From the NCBI GenBank assembly GCA_023433275.1, contig JAEZDN010000045.1, positions 1-10,446 on the forward strand: a stretch of 10,446 nt of DNA, read 5' to 3'. The stretch is from Verrucomicrobiota bacterium. Its GTDB lineage: Bacteria; Verrucomicrobiota; Verrucomicrobiia; Opitutales; Opitutaceae. The notes under the pieces were generated by a model that was not told the DNA's origin, searched no databases, and worked only from the letters and a program-made list of their open reading frames with translations. Of this stretch, positions 1-6,009 are shown piece by piece. Positions within the stretch are counted from its first letter, which is position 1, and the number at the start of each line of letters is the position of its first letter. The position numbers and the translations under genes were made by a program.

Positions 1-5
1 ACCTC

Positions 6-70
6 CCACCGTCCACCGTCCACCGTCCATCCGTTCCCCTACTCGCTACCCGCTACTCGCTACCCGCTAC
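6..70. repeat. Two tandem heptanucleotide arrays (CCACCGT and CTACYCG)
   Basis: Three perfect CCACCGT units occupy 6-26. From 39 to 70 there are four units alternating CTACTCG and CTACCCG plus a partial fifth. Both arrays have an exact 7-base period. They stand in front of the first pilin-like gene, and no stop codon interrupts that gene's frame across them, so it is unclear whether they are non-coding or part of an upstream-extended reading frame. Confidence 0.85.
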
Positions 71-87
71 ATCCGGTCCGAGAATTT

Positions 88-161
88 CAGGTTTCAGGTC
101 TCAGGTCTCAGGTTTCCGCGCCCTGCATAGCTTCAGGTCTCAGGTTTCAGGTCTCAGGTCT
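88..161. repeat. CAGGTYT heptanucleotide arrays upstream of the PilV-like gene
   Basis: Four units of CAGGTTT or CAGGTCT run through 88-115 and four more through 134-161, separated by 18 unrelated bases. The same 7-base word recurs at 4550-4563, 5660-5680 and 5911-5938. Here the second block is in frame with the prepilin motif that begins at 180, so it may be translated as part of the leader peptide. Confidence 0.85.
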
Positions 162-914
162 CACGCGGCGTCCGCCGCCGCCTTCACCATCGTGGAGGTG
201 ATGATGGCGTCGGTGATCCTCGTCGTCGGATTCCTCGGCATGATCCAAGCCGTCACCATCGGCTCCGAAATGCTCGCCACCGCCCGCCGCCAGACCATCG
301 CGGCCCAGATCCTGAATCATGAAATGGAAAACCTGCGCCTGCAGGATTGGGCGACCATCAACGCTCTCGCCGCCACGACGACTTGGAATTCCGGTTCAAA
401 TTATGCGGTCAACGCCACCGTGCGCTACCAGGGCGGCTGGTTCATCTGCCTGCGCGCCCACACCAACCACGCTCCTACAGAAGGAGCCTATTGGGCGGCG
501 GCCCCCTCGGCTTGGGTCGCCAGCCGCGCCTACTCGCTCACCGATGTCGTATTCCATACCGCCAGCGGCGGGTGGTACCGCTACATCAACACCTCGTCCA
601 CCAGTGGCAACGCGCCGACCAATACCACGTATTGGGAACCGTACTTAGGCCCCCTCACCAACAGCACCGCGTCGGGCGGCGTCTCGTTTTCGGTGTCACG
701 CATGGCCACCAACCTCACCACCGACATGCGTGAGGTGACGTTCGTAGTCAGCTGGACCAAGAGCGGCACAACCGCCGCCGCTTCCGTCGCTACTGGATCC
801 TGGCTCCAGCGACTCTCGTTTTCCCGCTCCTCACCGATCGCCCGCACTTACAATCGCGCCAGTACCACATGGTTCACCAAGTACGGCCTGAACCACGCCA
901 TCCAACGGTCGTGA
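123..914 (+). CDS. PilV-like minor prepilin carrying two CBM5/12-like modules
   Basis: Probable minor pilin of a type IV pilus or pseudopilus, placed in the inner membrane and then assembled into the fibre. Codons 180-197 read A-FTIVE, the prepilin peptidase site with the conserved Glu at mature position 5. A hydrophobic helix (VILVVGFLGMIQAV) and a PilV-like continuation (QILNHEMENLR) follow. After the N-terminal helix come two Trp-to-Trp modules, numbered from GTG 192: residues 65-101 and 108-148, each with W...Y..(N/D).V....GGW(F/Y) and ending YW, like CBM5/12 chitin-binding domains. The C-terminal 90 residues are a beta-rich pilin-like tail. The first ordinary start codon, GTG 192, falls inside the FTIVE motif and is therefore too late. 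CTG 123 would give a 20-residue leader; ATT 84 or a start before the window are alternatives, since the frame is open from base 3. PilV is inferred from the N-terminus and gene order; the family of the tail is unknown. Confidence 0.78.
   Translation: MHSFRSQVSGLRSHAASAAAFTIVEVMMASVILVVGFLGMIQAVTIGSEMLATARRQTIAAQILNHEMENLRLQDWATINALAATTTWNSGSNYAVNATVRYQGGWFICLRAHTNHAPTEGAYWAAAPSAWVASRAYSLTDVVFHTASGGWYRYINTSSTSGNAPTNTTYWEPYLGPLTNSTASGGVSFSVSRMATNLTTDMREVTFVVSWTKSGTTAAASVATGSWLQRLSFSRSSPIARTYNRASTTWFTKYGLNHAIQRS
384..635 (+). other. Two CBM5/12-like modules within the PilV-like protein
   Basis: Module A (384-494) and module B (513-635) each start at a Trp, have a Tyr about seven residues later, then a V-x-(Y/H) strand, a GGW(F/Y) core and a closing Y-W. 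This matches the ChtBD3 outline W...Y..GD.V...G..Y......W. The core (D/N).(T/V)V replaces the usual GD.V. Ligand specificity cannot be read from the sequence. Confidence 0.6.
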
Positions 915-977
915 CCCCACCCTTTTCATGGCCACCAGAAGCCCAAAGGGCGCACAAGAGTTCAAATCGCGTCCGAT

Positions 978-1004
978 TTTGCGCCTTCTGCGCTTTCTGT
1001 GGCC
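978..1004 (+). repeat. 9-base periodic tract ahead of the PilW-like gene
   Basis: Three imperfect 9-base units, TTTGCGCCT, TCTGCGCTT and TCTGTGGCC, followed by AACCT. The same 32-base stretch (978-1009) recurs at 9463-9494 with 29 of 32 identical bases. It fills most of the gap between the first and second pilin-like genes and ends 37 bases before the second start codon. Confidence 0.75.
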
Positions 1005-1041
1005 AACCTGCCTTGATCCCCTCCGCGTTTGACCGCGCATC

Positions 1042-1761
1042 GTGATTTTCGGCTCATCATCCTTTGTCCCTCCCGGCGCTCCTTCGCGCGCTTCGCGGTT
1101 TAAAAATCGGAAGGCCTTCACCCTCGTTGAGCTCCTCATCGGCGCCAGTCTGTCCGCGGCCATCCTGAGTGCGGTTCTTTCAAGCTACATCTTCCTCGGC
1201 CGCCAGCTCGGACGCCTCGCGAACCAGCAAACTCTCGAAACCCAGGCTCGCCTGGCCATCGGCACGTTCACGCAGGACGTGCAGCAGGCCACCGGACTCG
1301 CCACGCTTTCCGTCGCTCCCACGTCGCCCGCCGCCAACCGCATCGACTTGATCCTCCCGACCTCTGGTGGCGTCACCAACACCATCACCTACTACTACAA
1401 CAGTAGCCTGACCACGGCCGCATCCGTCACGATCAACGGCACACTCATCAGCATGGAGGCGGCGTCGCTCACCCGCTGCGTGTCCACCGGCTCCACCGTC
1501 ACCGCGCGCACGCTCCTCCGCCACATCACCGATGGCGACACGGATACCGGCGACAACGACCTTCAATTTCGTTTCTTTGATTCCACCGGCCGCGAATACG
1601 AAGCCGCCACGCTCGCTGCCCGCAGCTATCTCACCGGCATCAAGCAGGTCACCCTCGAATACAATGCCCAGGTGAGAACCCTCAACCAGGGGACGACCAC
1701 GCCCGTGCAGCGCGAGACCACCGCCCGCCTCGCCCTCCGCAACCGCGGCTTCCTGCAATGA
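1042..1761 (+). CDS. PilW-like minor prepilin
   Basis: Probable minor pilin, exported and built into a type IV pilus or type II-like pseudopilus. From GTG 1042 the 25-residue leader is basic (R16, R19, K21, R23, K24) and ends KA before the mature N-terminus FTLVELLIGASLS, with the conserved Glu at residue 30 (mature position 5). A hydrophobic helix covers about 26-50. The following amphipathic stretch with QARLAIGTFTQDVQQA is typical of PilW and GspJ. The C-terminal part (about 90-239) is beta-rich and not otherwise recognisable, and it carries none of the Trp-rich modules of its two neighbours. GTG 1042 is supported by an in-frame stop at 1030-1032; no clear Shine-Dalgarno sequence is visible. 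It lies 127 bases after the PilV-like gene and 109 bases before the PilX-like gene. GspJ-like is the alternative name. Confidence 0.82.
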   Translation: MIFGSSSFVPPGAPSRASRFKNRKAFTLVELLIGASLSAAILSAVLSSYIFLGRQLGRLANQQTLETQARLAIGTFTQDVQQATGLATLSVAPTSPAANRIDLILPTSGGVTNTITYYYNSSLTTAASVTINGTLISMEAASLTRCVSTGSTVTARTLLRHITDGDTDTGDNDLQFRFFDSTGREYEAATLAARSYLTGIKQVTLEYNAQVRTLNQGTTTPVQRETTARLALRNRGFLQ

Positions 1762-1870
1762 GCCCATTCGTCCTCACCGTCATCCTGATCCCGCGTCGGC
1801 GGGAGAAGGATCCAAGGGTAAGTCTTTCGACCGAGACCGTTCCATTTGGCTGGTCGGGCGCAGCCCTCCC

Positions 1871-4387
1871 GTGACGCGGACTCCATTCATCTTCGCGCAA
1901 TCCGTGCCATCCGTGTCTCCAGTCTTCGCCCGCCGCACCCGCGGCACCGTGCTGCTGGTTGCACTCTGCTTCGTCGCCGTGATGGGCATCGCTTTGGGCA
2001 GCTACCTTGCGCTCTGCTCCCGCGCCATGCAACTCAGCAACCGCAGCTTTCAGGCCGAACTCAGCAAGCAACTCGCCGAAGCCGGACTCGAAGAGGCGCT
2101 CCGGGCTTTCAACAAGAACGACTGGAACGATTGGACCATTGATGGGATGTCGGTGGATTGGTCGCTCGACCCGACCACCAAACGTGCGACCGCAACGATA
2201 ACCTACCCCTCCACGAAATTCGGCCAGGGGGTTGGAGCCCAAGTGAAAATCAGAGTGGATAATTACGATGCCCATGTGCTCGGCTCCTCGTGGATCTCTT
2301 CAAAATCGTACCAGATCGGCGATGTGGTGGGCCACAACGGTATATGGTACAGCTGCGTCAAAGCTCACGTGAATCAGGCACCGACGGCCAACAACTTCAC
2401 CAACTGGGTCCCCACCCACATTCCTTGGCGGTGGAGCAAGACCCGCTCCTACAAAGCCGAGGAGCTGGTTAACCATCTTGGCACTTGGTACAGGGCAACT
2501 TCTACAAGCGTTGACCAAGAACCCCCACATGCGAATTGGCGAGCGATTCCAACTGTCTATTTCCAGCCTTCCATCGACTATACCAACGAAGCGATTCTCT
2601 ACTGGGGGGGCGTCTGGTATCGTTACGATTCCGGCTGGGACGCCGCGCCTGCCATTTCGTGGCGCTATCGCCCCGGGCAGCCCTACACTTTTGGCGATTT
2701 AGTTTACTACGGCGGCATTTGGTATCGTTTTATCAATGCCTCGCCGACCGCCAGCATTACACCGGGAACCAACGCATCATATTGGGAAAATGCATTGGGT
2801 GGCACAGTTCACTCCTGGCTGTCCAGCAACATCAACTACAACATCGGTGACGTTGTTTTCTACAGCCCAACTGCTCAATGGTATCGTTGCCTGAAAGCGC
2901 ATTCGAGCAGCGCATCGCTCACGCCAGCCAATACAACCTACTGGTCCAACACCCCCGCTCTTACGCAACAGTGGAAGGCCGGAACCCAATACGCTGCCAA
3001 CGATACTGTCGCATTCAATGGAGTGTGGTATCTTTGTGTGCAAACCCACACGAGTTCCATTTCGTTCATGCCGCCCAACGCAAGCTATTGGGTCGGCGCT
3101 AACACCAGCAACCCCAGTTACATCTGGAATGCCAATACGCCTTACGCAGTGAACGCATACCGATGCTACGGGGGAGTGTGGTACCGATGCATCGCTACAA
3201 ATACCGGGCAATCGCCAAACAATATCACCTATTGGAGTGCTGCACTGAGCCAATCAACTGGCGTCACCACAGGAGCTCCGTTGGTGTATGCTCAAGCGAT
3301 CGTCTCACTCGGAGATGGCACAACCAGCCGAACTCAACTTCGGGGACTTTTGGCATCGGCGCCGCTTTTTCCAAATGCTGCCGGGGCGACAACCACTCTG
3401 ACCATTGATGGTGGCACTGGAACGATCGACAGCTATGACCATTCACTTGGCACTACGTACGAATCGCAACGCGGGTCTCCCACTAATTACAATGCGGTTC
3501 TGGCCGCCGGAACCGAAGCCCCCGCGGGCACATCTACCCTATTAACGGTTGGAAATGGCACCACGTTGAATGGCTTCGTGGCTTCGATTTCTTCATCTAC
3601 GCCGCCATACGCGCCGCGCACCTCGTTTGGCAACAGCGCTATCGTCAAGAACGCCACCAGTCCTGCATCGCCTAATGTGGATTTAACCCAGATCAGTCGG
3701 TCTCCCCATGTCCCCAAATTCGATCCGCATCCGACTCCACTTTCCACCGCGTTTACTTCGTGGAATTTTCCTTACGGTCGGTCCGTGCCAACAAATTTCT
3801 CCGGTGACACGACGAACAATGAAATCAACCTCGGCACTTCAGGAGGCGTCACACCGGAACGTTACTACTACAACGGCGCTCTCAACATTGGCGACGGGTA
3901 CGACATAGTCACATTGAACATTCATGGACCCGTTAAACTATATGTTAACGGCAACCTGTTTATGCGGGCCGGGGGAACTCTCAAAGTTCACACGACCGGC
4001 TCACTCGAGTTACATACAGACACGGCCCTCCGAACAGCCACGGGTTACATCGGCATCATCAATGCCACTGAGGACCCAAAAAAATTGCTCCTGATCAGCG
4101 ATTCCTCAGCAACGACAGTGCAACAGTTCTTCAGCCCGACCCCTTCGACGAACGCCTTTCACGGCTTAATCTATGCGCCAAATACTACGGCAACCCTGGG
4201 TGTCGATATCAGAACAGGCGTAACGATCTATGGCGCAATTTCGGCGCGACTCATAAAGTTCAACAACGAGGCCAACCTCCACTACGACACCTCCCTCCGC
4301 TACGCGACTTTCAGCGGCGTCGATCAGCCCTACACCGTCACCGACTGGCGCGAACTCCCGGCCACCGAGGCGGCGACGATGCCGTAA
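1871..4387 (+). CDS. PilX-like protein with seven CBM5/12-like modules and a DUF7305-like C-terminus
   Basis: Large (838 residues) relative of PilX, a family usually near 150-200 residues. Residues 1-25 form a basic leader ending ARRTRG; the hydrophobic helix TVLLVALCFVAVMGIALG follows, then a PilX-like stretch (QLAEAGLEEAL, about 68-80). There is no Glu at position 5, as in GspK and many PilX_N proteins. Seven modules bounded by Trp follow: 141-179, 188-223, 231-263 (degenerate), 264-305, 316-358, 368-407 and 419-455, most with Y..GD.V...G.WYRC......YW. The middle (about 456-660) is Ser/Thr/Gly/Pro-rich. Residues about 663-828 look like a beta-solenoid ending in IYGAI.A and LHYD.SLRY, the hallmark of DUF7305-type domains. 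I infer an extracellular pilus-tip adhesin for polysaccharide. GTG 1871 gives a normal leader, but no ribosome binding site is evident and the frame is open further upstream. Base composition drops clearly in the middle of the gene. Confidence 0.8.
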   Translation: MTRTPFIFAQSVPSVSPVFARRTRGTVLLVALCFVAVMGIALGSYLALCSRAMQLSNRSFQAELSKQLAEAGLEEALRAFNKNDWNDWTIDGMSVDWSLDPTTKRATATITYPSTKFGQGVGAQVKIRVDNYDAHVLGSSWISSKSYQIGDVVGHNGIWYSCVKAHVNQAPTANNFTNWVPTHIPWRWSKTRSYKAEELVNHLGTWYRATSTSVDQEPPHANWRAIPTVYFQPSIDYTNEAILYWGGVWYRYDSGWDAAPAISWRYRPGQPYTFGDLVYYGGIWYRFINASPTASITPGTNASYWENALGGTVHSWLSSNINYNIGDVVFYSPTAQWYRCLKAHSSSASLTPANTTYWSNTPALTQQWKAGTQYAANDTVAFNGVWYLCVQTHTSSISFMPPNASYWVGANTSNPSYIWNANTPYAVNAYRCYGGVWYRCIATNTGQSPNNITYWSAALSQSTGVTTGAPLVYAQAIVSLGDGTTSRTQLRGLLASAPLFPNAAGATTTLTIDGGTGTIDSYDHSLGTTYESQRGSPTNYNAVLAAGTEAPAGTSTLLTVGNGTTLNGFVASISSSTPPYAPRTSFGNSAIVKNATSPASPNVDLTQISRSPHVPKFDPHPTPLSTAFTSWNFPYGRSVPTNFSGDTTNNEINLGTSGGVTPERYYYNGALNIGDGYDIVTLNIHGPVKLYVNGNLFMRAGGTLKVHTTGSLELHTDTALRTATGYIGIINATEDPKKLLLISDSSATTVQQFFSPTPSTNAFHGLIYAPNTTATLGVDIRTGVTIYGAISARLIKFNNEANLHYDTSLRYATFSGVDQPYTVTDWRELPATEAATMP
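1898..1915 (+). repeat. 9-base repeat inside the PilX-like leader
   Basis: Two 9-base units, CAATCCGTG and CCATCCGTG, are in frame and encode QSVPSV within the leader (residues 10-15). A 9-base period preserves reading frame. This is the third pilin-like gene in a row with a repeat tract in or just before its leader. Confidence 0.5.
2291..3235 (+). other. Array of seven CBM5/12-like modules
   Basis: Seven units of about 36-43 residues with spacers of 0-11 residues. Bounding Trp codons are at 2291/2405, 2432/2537, (module 3, to 2660), 2660/2783, 2816/2942, 2972/3089 and 3125/3233. Recurrent features are a first Trp, Y at +6 to +8, G-D-x-V or a variant, G-x-W-Y-R, and closing (T/S)YW. Module 3 lacks its leading Trp and shares its last Trp with module 4. 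Units differ strongly from one another, so the array is old or under diversifying change rather than a fresh tandem duplication. Confidence 0.65.
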
Positions 4388-4404
4388 GGCCGGACGAGGG
4401 ACGA

Positions 4405-4513
4405 AGGGTGTGAAAGCTGAGGAGGTAAGGATTCATCCAACTCTTGTCTGCGCCTTTGGGCGCGCTTCCCGGCCCGCTTACGATGCCTGACATATCCTCA
4501 GGTTTCACACCCT
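4405..4513. repeat. 11-bp inverted repeat after the PilX-like gene
   Basis: AGGGTGTGAAA at 4405-4415 is exactly complementary in inverted orientation to TTTCACACCCT at 4503-4513. The 87-base loop is too long for a standard terminator. It may reflect two oppositely oriented copies of a dispersed word. Confidence 0.5.
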
Positions 4514-4549
4514 CACCTCCTCACACCCTCCTTTTCCGGCTCGCCCCTT

Positions 4550-4563
4550 CAGGTTTCAGGTCT
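4550..4563. repeat. Short CAGGTYT heptamer pair
   Basis: One CAGGTTT and one CAGGTCT in tandem; a third isolated CAGGTCT lies at 4650-4656. Same family as the arrays at 88-161, 5660 and 5911. Confidence 0.7.
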
Positions 4564-4710
4564 GCTTCTTCGCCCGCCCACCGGGCACCCGGCTCAGTCG
4601 GCCTTCGGCCATGGCTCCGCCATGCCATCTCCGCGCTGCCGCGCTCCGTCAGGTCTCGCGCCGTTTATCGCTCGCCCCAGGCACCGACAACCCTACATCT
4701 CGCGGCCCTG

Positions 4711-5418
4711 ATGTCCCGATCCGTCTCATCCCCCCACGAAGCCCCCTGGCGCGCCGGCCTCCATAGCGTCCGCGTCCTGCTCGTGCCCGGCCTCATCCTC
4801 CAGGCCGTCGCCGTGCTCGTCGTGCTCGCCTATTATTTCGTCCCGGCCACCGCGGGCTTCTTTGCCACGCTGGCCCGCTGGCAAACCAACGGCGGCTTCG
4901 CCTTCTCCGCCGCCTCCACCGCGATCAGCGGCGGACTGATTCCCTTTCTCTTCCTTCGCCTCCATCCCGACACCCGCGCCTCCCACCCCGCTCCCCATCT
5001 CGTCTTCTTCCTCTTGTTCTGGGCGTGGAAGGGCGCCGAGGTCGACCTCTGGTACCGCATCCTCGCGTGGATCTATGGCGACGGCAACCACGCCACCACC
5101 GTCGCCAGCAAGATGGTCACCGACCAGTTCGGCTACAACCCCCTCTACGCCACGCCCGTCGGCAACCTCATCTTCGCTTGGAAGGACGCCGGTTTCCGCT
5201 GGGCGCCGGTCGCCGCCGACCTCCGCGCCGGCCGCTGGTACGCCCGCCGCGTCCTCCCCGTCCTCCTCGCCATCTGGTTCCTCTGGATCCCCGTCACCGC
5301 GTGCATCTACTCCCTCCCCACGCCACTCCAGATGCCCCTCTTCAACGTCGTCCTCTGCTTCTGGTCCATGCTCTTCGCCCACATGATCGGCCGACAAAAC
5401 GCGACACTGAGGGTGTGA
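4711..5418 (+). CDS. Mpv17/PMP22-like integral membrane protein
   Basis: A 235-residue membrane protein with about five hydrophobic segments (roughly 20-45, 63-84, 94-115, 177-200, 207-228). The middle and C-terminus match the outline of the Mpv17/PMP22 family: D-L-W-Y at 112-115, K-x3-D-Q at 134-139 followed by G-Y-N-P-L at 141-145, then a terminal pair of helices with IP, a YSLPTPLQ turn and an FW near the end. That family is best known from eukaryotic peroxisomes and mitochondria, where some members form membrane channels; a bacterial role is unknown. ATG 4711 begins the recognisable protein; the open frame back to 4444 runs through repeat sequence and is not believed. No ribosome binding site is obvious. 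The last 13 codons including the stop are duplicated at 5708-5746. If the family call is wrong, it remains an unassigned polytopic membrane protein. Confidence 0.7.
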   Translation: MSRSVSSPHEAPWRAGLHSVRVLLVPGLILQAVAVLVVLAYYFVPATAGFFATLARWQTNGGFAFSAASTAISGGLIPFLFLRLHPDTRASHPAPHLVFFLLFWAWKGAEVDLWYRILAWIYGDGNHATTVASKMVTDQFGYNPLYATPVGNLIFAWKDAGFRWAPVAADLRAGRWYARRVLPVLLAIWFLWIPVTACIYSLPTPLQMPLFNVVLCFWSMLFAHMIGRQNATLRV

Positions 5419-5532
5419 GGATCGACAGCCTCAACTCGTTCTCGTTCTCATAATCGTTCTCATTCTCCCCTTTTCCAAACCCAAGAGAACGAGAACGATT
5501 ACGAGAACGAGAACGATCCAACGCCGAAAGCC
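5380..5532 (+). repeat. Direct repeat unit 1: gene tail plus hairpin
   Basis: A 153-base unit that includes the last 13 codons of the membrane protein gene, its stop, a short spacer, a long hairpin and its 3' flank. By hand alignment it matches 5708-5860 at 143 of 153 positions with no gaps. Confidence 0.9.
5436..5516. repeat. Long hexanucleotide hairpin, copy 1
   Basis: The left arm (5436-5467) is built from GTTCTC-like hexamers and the right arm (5485-5516) from GAGAAC-like hexamers with a GATTAC unit in the middle. They form a 32-bp stem with two mismatches and a 17-base loop (5468-5484). The stem begins 18 bases after the stop codon at 5418. It could act as a transcript-end stabiliser, but no T-run follows, so a classical intrinsic terminator is not supported. 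Confidence 0.8.
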
Positions 5533-5554
5533 CACAGGGCAAATCGCCCCCCTC

Positions 5555-5581
5555 TTTCGTGTATTCCGTGTTTTCGTGGTG
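5555..5581 (+). repeat. 9-base periodic tract (TTCCGTGTT type)
   Basis: Units TTTCGTGTA, TTCCGTGTT and TTCGTGGTG in tandem, followed by AACGAATCC. Same design (9-base period, T-rich start, central YGTG) as the tracts at 978 and 9463, but a different word. Confidence 0.6.
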
Positions 5582-5659
5582 AACGAATCCTATCTTGGCC
5601 CGTGATTCGCTCTGGCGCCTATGCGCCTTTTCGCGACCAACCTGCCTCTTGGTCGGATT

Positions 5660-5687
5660 CAGGTTTCAGGTCTCAGGCCTCTGCCTC
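5660..5687. repeat. CAGGTYT heptamer array between the two hairpin units
   Basis: CAGGTTT, CAGGTCT, CAGGCCT and CTGCCTC in tandem. Preceded by GCCTCTTGGTCGGAT, which reappears in similar form before the array at 5911, so the larger locus including the array seems to have been duplicated. Confidence 0.75.
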
Positions 5688-5707
5688 TTGAAGTCGGCAT
5701 TCCCCCG

Positions 5708-5746
5708 CACATCATCGGACGACAAAACGCCAGACTGAGCGTGTGA
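5708..5746 (+). pseudogene. Remnant of the 3' end of a paralogous membrane protein gene
   Basis: Thirteen codons read HIIGRQNARLSV-stop, against HMIGRQNATLRV-stop at the end of the intact gene (5380-5418). Nine of twelve residues are the same. Nothing upstream of 5708 continues the similarity, so this is either a tail carried along with the duplicated hairpin or what is left of a deleted second gene copy. It cannot be functional on its own. Confidence 0.75.
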
Positions 5747-5763
5747 CGATCGACTGCCTCAAC

Positions 5764-5844
5764 TCGTTCTCGTTCTCATAATCGTTCTCGTTCTCCCCTT
5801 TTCCAAACCCAAGAGAACGAGAAGGATTACGAGAACGAGAACGA
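5764..5844. repeat. Long hexanucleotide hairpin, copy 2
   Basis: Left arm 5764-5795, loop 5796-5812, right arm 5813-5844. The stem again is 32 bp with two mismatches. One mismatch (the A of the ATAATC unit) is shared with copy 1; the other is at a new position because of a C-to-G change in the right arm (GAAGGA), while the left-arm mismatch of copy 1 is repaired here. Confidence 0.8.
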
Positions 5845-5910
5845 TCCAACGCAGAAAGCCTTCCCCACAGCCCGCAAATCACTCCCCCCTCTGCCTCTAG
5901 TCGGATGCCT

Positions 5911-5945
5911 CAGGTTTCAGGTCTCAGGTCTCAGGTCTCACGTTT
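5911..5945. repeat. CAGGTYT heptamer array upstream of the DsbD-like gene
   Basis: One CAGGTTT, three CAGGTCT and a diverged CACGTTT in tandem, 65 bases before the start codon at 6010. The gap 5419-6009 contains the two hairpin units, the gene-tail remnant, one 9-base tract and two heptamer arrays, and no supportable intact gene. Confidence 0.85.
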
Positions 5946-6009
5946 CCGCCCTTCGCCTTCTAAATACGGCATTTGAAATAACCTCCCCGCCCGCGTACTC
6001 TCATCCCCG

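Larger units (their letters stand above)
4388..4710. other. Repeat-rich gap between the pilin cluster and the membrane protein gene
   Basis: No gene is supported here. The frame of the downstream gene stays open back to TTG 4444, but the intervening codons encode a low-complexity mix rich in Pro, Ser and Arg. The stretch holds an 11-bp inverted repeat (AGGGTGTGAAA at 4405-4415, its complement at 4503-4513), CAGGTYT units at 4550-4563 and 4650-4656, and a palindrome-like GGCCATGG...CCATGCC at 4607-4626. No promoter with recognisable -35 and -10 elements is seen. Confidence 0.6.
5708..5860 (+). repeat. Direct repeat unit 2: gene-tail remnant plus hairpin
   Basis: The second 153-base copy, offset by exactly 328 bases from the first. 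The 10 differences I count are seven in the tail and stop-flank region, one in each hairpin arm and one in the 3' flank. The hairpin loop is identical in both copies. Confidence 0.9.

Noticed and set aside
192..914. GTG 192 as the true start of the PilV-like protein.
   Set aside because: It would remove the leader and split the FTIVE prepilin motif encoded from 183.
4444..4710. An 89-codon N-terminal extension of the membrane protein from TTG 4444.
   Set aside because: It runs through CAGGTYT repeats and a palindrome and reads as low-complexity sequence; ATG 4711 begins the family-like part.
4726..5397. Minus-strand frame of 223 codons opposite the membrane protein gene.
   Set aside because: Acidic low-complexity translation, complement of a hydrophobic coding strand; no recognisable domain.
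5436..5516. The long hairpin as an intrinsic terminator for the membrane protein gene.
   Set aside because: The stem is not followed by a T-run and the duplicate copy follows no intact gene; it is listed as a repeat.
5436..5844. Repeated hexamers considered as a CRISPR-like array.
   Set aside because: There are only two units, each an internal hairpin with fixed loop, no equal-length unique spacers and no cas genes.
5660..5945. CAGGTYT arrays as operator sites for one regulator.
   Set aside because: Copy number varies, copies lie at very different distances from starts and also far from any start; repeat expansion explains them better.
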